In this document: positions 25,050-36,239 of the stretch, piece after piece
How positions within the stretch are numbered: the stretch's first letter is position 1
Layout: every line of letters starts with the position of its first letter
Assembly: GCA_026419785.1 (NCBI GenBank)
Contig: JAODTK010001932.1
Location: 115,107 to 179,106, forward strand
Source: Sclerodactyla briareus
Taxonomy: Eukaryota; Echinodermata; Holothuroidea; Dendrochirotida; Sclerodactylidae
Direction: 5' to 3'
Length of the DNA: 64,000 nt
Translations under genes and position numbers: made by a program
The notes under the pieces: generated by a model
Database searches by the model: none
Told to the model about the DNA's origin: nothing
What the model saw: the letters and a program-made list of their open reading frames with translations, nothing else

Positions 25050-26975
25050 GTAGTATGGCTGTTCCATCATTATGATCAAACATCAACATTATGCACTAAA
25101 ATTGGTAGGATGAGAAGCATTCTGCGTGATTGCACAAGATGGGCCCTCGAGCCTACACTGGGCCTTGGGTCCAAATATTCCTGAAAAAAAAAATGGAGGT
25201 ACGGCTATTTGAACGTCATTGTCATATTGACTGAACATCAACACCAATCCTTGTAGAGAAGCCTTTTGCATGATTTCCAATTTGGGCCATAGGGCCCACA
25301 TTGGGCCTCGGGCCAGAAGTTCGCGAACACCACCAATGGACCACAACCCAAGTAATATTACAAGTAAAAATCAAACTTGTGGGAGGAGTTGCATATAAGT
25401 TTACCATGTTTGAAATTTCATGAAATGGACACTCTGCCCAAAGTGCATGGGATCTTGGATGAAAATTCCTCAAACCCACAAGGACATCAGTTTACAATTA
25501 TGTCCCCAGCAATGAGCATCAAAATTCATAAGTGAGAAACATTTTGTGTAATTCCACATGATGTGCCCCAGGGCCCACACTGGGCCTTGGGTCCCAAATC
25601 CTTGGGCACCCTGCAGGCATGGCTATTGGACCATCATTATGACCAAACTCAGCACTGATGGTGCAACTAGATTGGCAGGAGATACAAAATTTTGCGGTAT
25701 TTTATTTATGGGCCCTGGGCCCAGAATTCTGAACAAACCAATAGCCCTTTATCCAGAACCTCACATGTAAACTTCGAAGAAAATCAATTGAAGCCTGTGG
25801 AAGGAGATGCATTTTAAGTATCATTGTTTGAAATTTTCATAGAACAGGCCCGAATGGGACCTTGAACAAAAAATTCTGAACACCTCGAAGTTCCCGGCTG
25901 TTTAGAAGACCATCATTATGACCAAATGTCATTGTGCACCGAAATTTGTAAGAGGAGAAGCAATTTGCCTAATTCCCTTCCACATGATGGCCAGCCCCAG
26001 GGCCCACACTGGGCCTTGGGTCCTAAATACCTGGGCACGCTGAAATAGCAAAGGCAATTAGACAAACTTATGACGACCATCATCCCTGTGAAACTTTGGG
26101 GTCGAGATTTTACGGCCCAAACTTGGCCCCTGGGCCCATGGGGACCTTGGAACAAAAATTCCTGAACACCCCCAAATTATGGCTGTCAGACCATCATAAT
26201 GACTGACTGTCAGCACTGTGCACTAAAATTTGTAAGAGGAGAAGCATTTGCGAAATTCCACATGATGTGCCCCAGGGCCCACACTGGGCCTTGGGTCCTA
26301 AATACCTGGGCACGCTGAAGTACAGCAATTAGACAAACATTATGACTGAACACCTCAGCACTGTGCAACTTTGTACGAGATTTTACGGCCCAAACTTTGC
26401 CCTGGGCCCATGGGGACCTTGGAACAAAAATTCCTGAACACCCCCCAAGTATGGCCTGTAGACCATCCTTATGACTGAATGTCAGCACTGTGCACTAAAA
26501 TTTGTAAGAGGAGAAGCATTTGCGAAATTCCACATGATGTGCCCCAGGGCCCACACTGGGCCCAGGGACCTAAATCCCGGGCACCCTAAAGATACGGCTA
26601 CTAGACCACCATTACGACTAAACATCAGCACTGTGCAACAAAATTTGTAGGAGATACAAGATTTTACAATATTTCATAGATGGGCCCTAGGGCCCAAACT
26701 GAGCCCGGAGCCCAAATCCCGAACACCCCGATGGCCCTCTACCCAAGGACCACAACATGTAACTACTTTGAAGAACATCACTGAAATCTTGTGGGAGGAT
26801 ATGCATTTCAAATACTATTGTTGTGAAATTTCATAAATGGGTGGCCCTTGGGCCCAATTGTGGCCTTGGAACCCAAAATTTTCCCTGAACACCCGGTGGT
26901 GAGGTACGGCTGTTAGACTATCTTTATGACCGCAATACATCACACTGTGCACAAAAGAGGTTGTAGGAGATAGTT
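25050..26975 (+). repeat. GGGCCC-rich minisatellite, array 2 (about 1.9 kb)
   Basis: Same family as 12.1-13.0 kb. The 'gaccatcattatgaccaaa' box recurs near 25,062, 25,213, 25,630, 25,907, 26,190, 26,460, 26,605 and 26,915. Each is followed by 'cagcactgtgcacaaaattt', an aag/gag block and 'gggcccacactgggccttgg'. A recent local duplication is visible: about 25,980-26,250 and 26,250-26,540 share long near-identical blocks ('cacatgatgtgccccagggc', 'ggggaccttggaacaaaaat'). This points to expansion by unequal exchange or replication slippage. Confidence 0.88.
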
Positions 26976-27959
26976 ATGTTTGGTGTGGAAATTGGTGGTA
27001 CACGATAATTGCCCTACCCTTACAAAAAACTTGGCAAAAAACATGGGTGTTCATGGGTGGCGACATGGTTGTTCAGGGATGGCTTAATAGGTGTGTCAGA
27101 CACCCTGTGCCCATGTCAGCATGGTTTGCTGGGGTTGATGACAAGGGCAAGGACATGGTCTCTGTACATGGTCAGGCCTGACAGGACCACCCATGTCACT
27201 TATTAGTACTCTGATGGGTCAAACTGCACTTGCAACCCATCAACCAAGTTTCTCATTGAAAATTATGAAATGGGCAGCGTACTTGTGACAGGGTCTTTGA
27301 CATGCACTGACGTGGATGAAAACTACTGAGTGGGAGCCCTAGTCTGGCCCTGCATAACACTGCCTTGACCATGTCTAGTCATGGGATACCAAACCATTGA
27401 CACTCTCTGTTTGAAACCTTGTCAGGGGTGTCATGGCAATGGGCTAGAGTTCAACAGTTTGTGATGCTGTGAGGGCTGTGATTGTGCTGTGATGTAAACT
27501 CTTGAGTTTTCTGTCCACACTCATGATTACTGGGTGAAATAGACTGCAATGGAAAATATTGTAACCTTCATAATTAGATAGATAAGATTGTAGGTGGATG
27601 ACTACTGACTGAGGAGATTTCTGAGGATTTAGTAGAACACATCCCTCTGAGGATTCCATTTAAGTACAGGGTAGCATTTGTTGTATAAGTAGCTAGCCTA
27701 GCCATATCCTAACTAAACAATAGTGATACAGAACTGATATTCATATAGCCTTAGGCTCCCTTAGGACTTACACATATGGCAGTAGCCTGACAAAACAATG
27801 CCAAGGAAGACGAATAAAATGGTGAGTGAGATAGAAGGATGTGGGAGACAAGGATGATGAAGCCTTACAATGTGAATACTGTCCTCATGGTACCATATAG
27901 CTGTGCAAATGTACCAAAGGACATGTACATCTCGTACTATGCGACAGTGGAGAACAGCT
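26976..27959. other. No gene; degenerate 'catgggtg' words
   Basis: Words like 'catgggtgttcatgggtgg' recur near 27,040-27,190. Similar words flank the LINE on its other side near 31,700-31,780. No gene was recognised. Confidence 0.35.
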
Positions 27960-30900
27960 TCATTGGTTCTGTAGGAAACTGTAATGGACAAAGCAGTGGA
28001 TTGTATTGAGTTGGTCAGCACACTCAGGAAACAGCAGGATAAGCTTCATGAAGGACTACCCAAGGATAGACGAGTGGTGAAATGCTCAATGCAAGGAACG
28101 GCGAGTTACGAAAAACATCAAGGAAGTAGTATAAAGAAAGGAGATCAAAGAGAGTTGTTGCAGTACAATAGGAGAATGAAAGAGAAAACTGTCAGCGAAT
28201 GCCGACACATCTGGGAGAGAAAGAATGAGGCAAAGCCAGAAAGAATAAGCGAAGCACTTAAGAGGGAAAGCAAGAAAAATAGAGTGGTTATTAATAACCT
28301 GACGAAGGATGGTGACACACAGGAAGAAAAAGAAAAGAAATGATTGGAGAAAGTTAAAGACTTGATGCAGAAGTTTACAATCCCTCCGATGTGACATGAT
28401 CCCAAGGACAATCAACTGAAAGACAAAAGGTATTTGTAAGTGTGGAGATGAAGAAGAAGAAAGAAACCAGAGCAAGGGCAAGGTAATGAAGAGGGCAAAG
28501 CGAAACTGAGAGACACTGCAACAGTCTAATAATGGTTACCCCACGTACGGCCGGACCTAATATCAACAACGACGGAGGGAAGAAACTCAGAGAAGAGATG
28601 AGAATGCGAGCATGGACAGGGGAGAAGAAAAGAAACTGATCTGAGGATCATCAAGGGAAGCTAGTAAAGGTCTATGACCCCTCGACCAACAAAAATCGAA
28701 CCTTTGGAGTGGAGGAGAATAAGGAAACAGAAACAGAAGGAAACAGTGCGAAGTAATAGTCATGTAATGAAAGACTTGAATTTGAAGTGTATGTATGTGA
28801 ATGCCAGGAGACTAGTTGCAAAATAATGGCCTATTACAGAGTTATGTCAGTGTGTTGAACACTTGGATATGGTGATTGTGACAAAACTTGGTTTTTAACA
28901 ATAATTTAGCGGAGGAGAAGTAGCGCTACAGGGGGTTTCAGTGTTTTTTGAGCAGATAGAATGAATAGAACGGGGGGTGGTGTAGCAATTTATATAATGA
29001 GACAATTCAGACGAGAGAGGATGGAGATCGCGGGGTCAGTTTAAGGAATCGCTGTGGTGCAAATTATTATGGGAAGAGGAGCAAAATATTTTTGGAGCAG
29101 TATACCGAGGTCCAAGTAGTAACCAGGATGATGAAGACAACCTGATTCACCACCATGGAAAAGGTGGGCCAGTCAGTAGCGGTTATCGGGGCAGGGGATT
29201 TTAATTACCCAGACATTAATTGGCAGAATTGGGAAGGAGACACACCAAATTTCAAGGACAGTTTTTGCAAACAGTGCAGGACCATTTTGGTTTCAGAAGA
29301 TTACAGAGCCTACAAGAGGCAAACAATTATTTTGGATTTGTTACTTACATCAGAAGAAGAGATGTGGAAAACATAGAGGTTGGTGAACTATTCGGAAGTA
29401 GTGATCATAATTGTATTCTGGCGACAACAATGATTACGAGAGGACAGGAAGAGCAGGACAAAAGTTTATGGATGGCAAAAGAGCAGACTGGCAAAGGCTG
29501 AAGGATGAGTTGCCGTGTCATCAACTGGGAGAGGAGAAAATTCGAAGGCTGTGGAGTACAAAAAATGTGGGACATCTTGCTAAACCACTACAATGACAAG
29601 TTGAGAAACAGGTTCCGTTGAGAGAGCGGCACAGCATAATAAAACCAATGGATGACGAAGGGGTTGAAAACGATTGATTCGGAAAAAAAAAAAAAAACGA
29701 AAAGCTGGAAAGAAATACAAGAATACAAAGAACCAAACAAGGAAGGGAGTACTTCATCACTGCCAAAAACCAGGTGAGATGCAAATAAAAAGAAGCCAAG
29801 AAGAATTCGAAAGGAAAACTGGCAGAAAAAATTAAGAAGACCCCAAAAATTTTACTCATATGTACGATCCAAACAAAAAGTCAGAGAAAAAGTAGGCCCA
29901 ATAAAGGATGAAAACGAAAGAAAAGTGTTAAGTGTTAAGGGCTGATATGGAAACAACAGCAGAAGCTTCAGCAAGTTCTTCCTCTTGAAGTTTTTACACG
30001 TGAAGGAGGACAACATACCGGATACAGAAATATTCTTCCACAGGAGGATGGTAAAATTAATTGAACTTAGAAATAAATGAAAAGGATGGTCTTCGACAAA
30101 TTAAAGGAAATAAGAAAGGGAAAGCTGCTGGACCAGATAACATCAAAACCAGATTATTAGGGGAAATGGCGAGGGGAAATTGCAGAACCACTGACAATGA
30201 TTTTTCGAGAAAATCCATAAGAAGTCAGAGATTCCAAAGGAATTGAAAAGAGCAAACATAACACCCCTGTTCAAGAAAGAGATCGCTTCGATGTGTTCAA
30301 AACTACCTTTCAGTGACCTACTGACATATGTACTGGGAAAAGTAATGGAAATGCTTTGAGAGATGTCATAAATGATCATCTGGAACAAAACAAACATGAT
30401 AAGGAGACACAAAACATGGATTCCGAGAGGACGTTCGTGCCTAGCAAATATGTTGGTTTACTGGGACACGTCAAACAAAGTATAAGTGCAGGAAATCTGT
30501 GGGATGTGATTATACCTGGACCTGCCAAAAAAAGCTTTTGACCACTGTACCACAAAGGAGGTAGTTGCCCAAAACTGAAACACATTGGAAAATAGATGGA
30601 CTGATATTAAAATGGATCGAGAGATGGCTGAAGGATCGGCAGCAGAGGGTTGTTCTAAGATGGAAAAGTATTGCGTGGAGGAAGGTAACAAGTTCAGTGG
30701 TACAAGGGTAAGTGTGATGGGACGGGTTGTTTCAATAGGTTCATGAACGATTTGGAATGGGGTTAAGTCAGAACTTAGTAAATTTGCAGATGATAAGAAA
30801 GTGGGCCCCTATAAGGAATATGTACGGACCGGCAACAGCTGAAGGAGGATCTGAATCAAATCATACGGTGGACAGAGATAAAGTGGCGAATGAAATTTAA

Positions 30901-31665
30901 TGTTGGAAAATGTGTCAGTGGTTGCATTTTGGATATGGGAACCCGAGTAGGATTATTACATGGAAGGGAAAGGAATTTTGAAAAACAGAAAAGAGAAGGA
31001 TTGGGGAATATATGGAATTACAACTAGGAAATTTAGAGACAGTGTGCGAATCTGCCTAGAAAAAGCGATAGAGTGATGGGAATTACAAACGGAATTTCAC
31101 CACTTTGACTCTAAGGTATTGCGTGAATCTGTAACAAATCCCTTGTGAGCCACATCTGTGAATATTGTTGTTGTACCAGCTGAGACCATACTTGAAGAAA
31201 GACATTGAGTTATTAGAAGGAGTGCAAAGGGAGAAAATGACAAAAATTCCATGAGGGCAGAGCAATAAGTCGACGAAGAGGGGAATGAAAGATTTGAGGT
31301 TGATGACAATAGATGTACAACGCCCACTTACGCCAAGATCTGCGTACATTTACAATAATAACACAAGGAAGGAATAAGCATCAATGTGGAAGACTTTGCT
31401 GAAATCATTAGGAGAGACAGAGGAGTCGGACTAGAGGACATCACTGAAAATAAGACCATCAACAGTGCATTGGAAGTAAGACGGCAACTCGTATTTCTGT
31501 AGGATATGGCAGCTTGGAATACTGCAGGAAGCAGTCACAGGCCAAACCCCTAAAATTTTCAAGGAACAGAAAAGCGGAGTGCGGGATTCTTTGAGGTCAT
31601 TAGACCTCTTATCCCTAAGAGCCATGCTTCAGAAGAATATCTGAAGCCAGACGAGAGGGTGGGCC
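27960..31665 (+). mobile_element. CR1-type LINE, near full length but broken
   Basis: An ORF1-like charged protein lies at 27,984-28,343. The endonuclease region follows: 'FGAVYRGPSSNQDDEDNL' near 29,090, the catalytic 'GDFNYPDINW' near 29,195 and 'GSSDHN' near 29,395. The reverse transcriptase region comes next: 'NKKGKAAGPDNI' near 30,110, 'DVINDHLEQNK' near 30,362, 'RWLKDRQQRVV' near 30,620, the catalytic 'SELSKFADDKKVG' near 30,770 and 'MKFNVGKC' near 30,892. The C-terminal 'RPYLKKDIELLEGVQREK' lies near 31,185. Motif order and wording are those of CR1 elements. A working element copies its RNA at a nicked target. Here successive motifs lie in different frames (at least ten shifts) with in-frame stops, so no intact protein is encoded. 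Some shifts may be assembly errors. Confidence 0.9.
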
Positions 31666-31714
31666 ATCCAGGTAATAAATCCAGAAAAATCTAGGTGTCA
31701 TGGGTGATCACCCC

Positions 31715-31742
31715 TGTTTCACCCATGATCAAGGGTGAAACA
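31715..31742. repeat. Perfect hairpin, 10-bp stem
   Basis: 'tgtttcaccc' and 'gggtgaaaca' flank the 8-base loop 'atgatcaa'. It sits about 50 bp beyond the last recognisable CR1 coding sequence, so it may belong to the LINE 3' region or to a flanking repeat. Confidence 0.85.
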
Positions 31743-31954
31743 ACCCTTGTCTTTGATGTGACGCCCCTGGCGACACCCATGTTTTTAGTCAGATTTTTTT
31801 AAGGGTATTGCACCTCTGTCAATGGCCTTGGACCTTGACCTTCACAGGTAAAACATGTCCCATGGGTCAAGGAACCTGTGTCCAAGTTTGGTCGACATCC
31901 ATCGCAGGATGACTTGTTTGGGAGCCGAAAAGGCAATTGTGAACACTGGATAGA

Positions 31955-32062
31955 ATTAGATAGATAGATAGAGAAGATAGATAGATAGATAGATAGATAG
32001 ATGATAGATAGATAGATAGATAGATAGATTGATAGATAGATATATAGAGAGATAGAGAGTGG
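31955..32062 (+). repeat. (GATA)n microsatellite
   Basis: About 100 bp of GATA units with a few GA interruptions. Confidence 0.97.
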
Positions 32063-32111
32063 ACCTGCAGATTCCATAGGCTCAACTAGCATAGCTGGTT
32101 TGAGCTAAAAA

Positions 32112-32190
32112 AATGAATGTGACGTAGCCAGGGATTTGTCCAGAGGGGGCCCGGGGGCTGGACCATTTGTAGGAGGCGCCATGGCCCCAT
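32112..32190 (+). mobile_element. hAT-like MITE 5' end fragment
   Basis: 'gtgacgtagccagggattt' followed by 'gggggcccgggggc' is a typical start of invertebrate hAT-type MITEs. No inverted partner end was found. Confidence 0.35.
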
Positions 32191-33779
32191 CTAAGCAGGA
32201 GGCCACAATCGGTTGGCCCGCGGAGGCTATACAGACGATTCCAAACAAATTAGGCCTCCAAAATGGCAGGGAAATGGAACACTTATTGACTATTTTGAGG
32301 AGCTGATGCAGGTGGCATGTTTTCGTCATTTAAATTGGGTGAATGAAACTTGCCCAATCTCAAAAAAGTTGCCGAGCAATTCCTTGCAATTCACGTTCAG
32401 TAGGCTCACGAAAGATGACACTATTCCATTGTGTGCTTAAGTTCTGGCCACATTTTGGGGCAATCTAGGATAAATGGCACTCAGTGGCTAATATTTGAGG
32501 TATTCTTCCAACTGTCGCTTGTGACCAGCTCACCTTCATATCATCTCATACTCTTGTGGAACAATGCAATTTGGTGGCGATATCGCACAGCACACCGAAA
32601 CACCTATCCGTTCCAAAAATTATTTTGCGTTTTCACCTACTGGTCTGATATCCCCTTCCTCTGATTTTTTGCCATTTACAGGTGGGGGCGTTGGTGCAAC
32701 TGGGTGGCAATAAGCCAGTTCGGAGTTCAGTTATGAGAATGATTTGATATTGTGTCAAAGCTAGGGATGAACGCAGTTCGATGTTGAACGTTCAGTGTGC
32801 AGAACAATCTTCGAAACTCTCCTGCCGAACATTTACGAATCCTGCCATCACAAAACTTTGGCAGATTTTTCTCCATACTTATCAACAATAACATCCGAAA
32901 TATGGGATGAATTGGTTTGCGTTTTCAAAATAGTTGGGACAGTTTAAATAATCCGTAGCGATATTGCTATGAGGGAATCTGAACCGAACTTCTCTTCTAT
33001 TCCTTCGAACCATCTGTGGTGAGAGCACACTAGAACTACGAACTGCTTATATAACATAGCCCTCACTTCCATGTCCGTTTCGAAAAATTATTGCGCATTT
33101 CACCTTCATGATCTTAGTACTCTGGAAATTTTAGCACTTTCAGGAGTTTCAGGTAGTCGTTGATGCAGTCTGATGCAAAATAGCACATTGAAACCAGAGC
33201 CCGCACAGAAGGAATACCCATCTGGGGGTTGGGGTCACGGGCTTAGGCTATTAGCATATAACGACCCGCTGCTCGGTCAAATCTGCAATATCATTGTCAA
33301 AACGTATTCTGCCGATCGATCACTGATATATAGGCGTACTGCTTAGCCTACTACTCTTAGTTTCAGCACACCAATCCTATCCTCCATCTATTTGAATGCT
33401 CAGATGGCTGCTTTGTAGTACTATCGCGAGACCCGGCGCACCAAAAACCATTGAACTACAGTCTAACTATAGTCAGACAGTTGATATATAATTCAGTGCA
33501 CCAAACACACGCATAAGATTAGTTCGGGTCTTGCCTATGTTGGACTCGGCATGGTACTATAGTCCTCAATGAGACGTACAATACTTCTACTAGGCTAGTA
33601 ATACTTCGTGTCACGATGATCGGAAAACAGGAGAAGGGCTACTCCCATGCATGTACATTTGGGCTTATTTTCCGTCGATTAATTTCGCTCATAACTGAAA
33701 TCCTCCCGTTATGGTTAGAGAATTGAAAATCAAACTTGCCTTCTATGTGAGTCGGTAGTAATTCGATTCCATTAACTAC
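32191..33779. other. No recognisable feature
   Basis: I see no gene, no tandem repeat and no second copy in the window. Confidence 0.4.
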
Positions 33780-34039
33780 TGAGTATGTACCGGCCCCGCG
33801 CTGTGCAGTATAGAATGGGGCCAGGGGGGTAAGCCTAGCTGGAGAGGTAACCAATTTTGAGCCATACAGCATGGAAAAACGCTTGGCCCTTGCAGGGAAA
33901 TGGTCGTCTGGCAGGCACCTTCTGGTGGGTGTGTGGTGAGGGCCTAAAAAAGGCCCAAAAGTAGCTAGCTTGCTTCCCGAGTAACCGCGGTAATCTCTCA
34001 AAATGTCTCCAGCATTATCTCATGTAAACCTTGATGACG

Positions 34040-34567
34040 TGACCAGACATTCTAGTTGGTGGGGGTTGGCCTACCCAGACGGCCAATACTGGGGCCCAAA
34101 AATGAGCTCCCCCCTTTTAGCTCATGATGTACCAAGTAAAACAAAGTAAAAATGTTTCGTTACACTCCAGCTATCACAAAGTGACCCTGACAGAACACTT
34201 TAATTGGTGGGTTGGGGGCGCCAGGACGCCATACAATACCCCCACCCCTACGCTAACCTAGGTTAGTCGCAGGTAACCATTTGAAACAAAGTGGAGATGT
34301 TCGGTACACTCCCAGCTATCACAAAATGACCAATGACAGACATTAAGTGGTGGGTGGGTTGCGCCAGACGCCATACAAAAACCCCCACCCCAGCTAACCT
34401 AGGTTAGCTCGTAAGGTTAACCAGCTGAAACAAAGTTGAATGTTCGGACCTCCAGCTATCCACAAGTGACCGAACAGACCATTTTAGGGGTGGGTAGGAT
34501 GGCAGACGCCATAAACTATTCTCCACCTAGAGCTAACCGCGAGGTTAGCTCGTAAGGTACCAATGAA
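34040..34567 (+). repeat. ~125-bp tandem subrepeats, left arm
   Basis: About four units, each with 'actccagctatcacaaagtg', 'accaatgacagacatt', 'gtggtgggtgggtt', 'cgccagacgccatacaa', 'cccccacccc' and 'ctaacctaggttagctcg'. The unit edges carry the short palindrome 'ctaacctaggttag'. Confidence 0.85.
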
Positions 34568-35060
34568 ATCTCGTATTGTTCAATAGAGTTTTATTTGATG
34601 CCACTAGCTTAAATCCCACGCATGTAAGAAACCCATCAAACAGGACAGAAAGAAAATTTTATGGGTGTAAACGGCATTAAATCCGTAGATAATACTAAAC
34701 AACAAATTTAAGTGTTGGGATTGGACAAAATACAGGTCATCTCATGATCAAACCAGTTTTGCCACTGACAAACGCAAAAGGCAGGTGAAAAGTGTCACAA
34801 ATCTTATAAGAGATTTCCAAATAAGGCAGCTGTGGACAGATAATAAGAATAGTTGGCGCCATATAATAAGGACTGACAGCAGCCATGAAGACGTACCAGT
34901 TGAAAAGGGTATAAAGTGTTACTTGTGTAATAGTAATCGTGACTAATCACATTCAGATCGTTCAGTGGGGGCCAGATGTGCCCAAACCACACAACCCATA
35001 CATATTTTACGACGTGAAAGCAAAATTCCATGATCACAAAGTGGGAATCTTGTAGGTAAG
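34568..35060. other. Left-arm-only segment without inverted partner
   Basis: About 500 bp between matched parts of the left arm has only ~35 bp opposite it in the right arm (about 39,870-39,905). It is an insertion on the left or a deletion on the right. No gene is seen. Confidence 0.55.
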
Positions 35061-35334
35061 GGGGTTGACGGTCACAATCTAGTGTTGCGCTTTGACGGCG
35101 AACAGGACGTGATTGTTAGGGAGGCTACCAGAGATCCTGGATCCGACTCAACGGATTGGGCATGGATCTTGGGCAAAAACCACTTTAATATTCCGTTGCT
35201 TAGTTGCCGGGAGTGACGTTTGAGTGCAATGGGTGGGTCGTCACAACCAATGACAAATGTCGGAGTCAGATAAGATAAATGGACTTTAGAAGTACTAAAC
35301 ACGTGTTGTGTTCATGAGGCCATGCGCATGTCAA

Positions 35335-36000
35335 TTAGCCATGACCGTCTGCTGGTATTGTCAATCATGCTAAAAAATTATGCATGCGATTTGAAACATA
35401 TTAATCATTTTGTGAGCTTTTTATTTTTTTATTAAGTAAGTCAAGTTGAGCAGGAATGTTTAAAAGTTCGTGAGTGATCGTTAGTTGGCGAAAAATGTTT
35501 ATAAATGCCGACCGAACAATTTGACCACTTCGGAAACCACATTCTAGGTTGAACTTTTAAAACGAGGGTAGTAGATAGAACCGACTTGGGTGAGTTCAAG
35601 AAAACGACCAAGCGCCTTGTCAATAGCAATAGTCCGTCCGGGATATTGTTAATCATGCTAAAGTAATATATAGCTGATTGAAACAAATTGCTCACTTGTA
35701 AAACTTTTTTAGCACGGACTTATCACGTGAGTAGTTGAGAGGAAGGAGTGGGTTAAGGTTAGGATGGTAGCGTAATCGGACAAATATATGTGTATATTTG
35801 CGGACTGAACATTTGACCACTTGGATTCCATAATTCAGGCTAAAAATTTAAACGCCTGAAAAGATTGGTAGGTTCAGAGATGGTACAGTCCTGTCAATTA
35901 GGACAGTCCCTTCAGTGTGAAATTGCTTAATCGGGCAGGTTAAATACCCATCGATTTGACACGTTGTTCACTTGCGTAGCCTTTGTGTGGCTGGGTACTG
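35335..36000 (+). repeat. ~295-bp tandem repeat in the inner left arm
   Basis: Blocks 'atatgtcaatcatgct'-like (35,360 and 35,648), 'gattgaaacaaattgctcac', 'tgaacatttgaccacttgg' and 'aggttgaac' recur about 295 bp apart. A third, partial unit follows from about 35,905. The right arm has one unit only. Confidence 0.7.
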
Positions 36001-36239
36001 GCATGAGGAGGTAGACGCGCTAGATAATTTAAAAACGCCGGTGACGCTTCCATGACGTTGCGGGAAATAAACCGCCCAATGCGAGTCGGTATCCGATACG
36101 GTATATCGTCACAATGATATCAATGCAACCACAATATTGATTACGCGAGCGGTATCTCCAGCAAGCAACGAGGGCGTACGTTGTCCCACTGCCCCTCCCT
36201 AGAAGAATAAGCATGCGGGCGCAGTATGTGACCGTTTTT

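Noticed and set aside
28086-28481. 131-codon minus-strand frame rich in Leu and Phe
   Set aside because: It is the antisense shadow of the charged ORF1-like region of the CR1 LINE.
31799-32092. Minus-strand frame with Tyr-Leu-Ser-Ile repeats
   Set aside because: It only translates the (GATA)n microsatellite.
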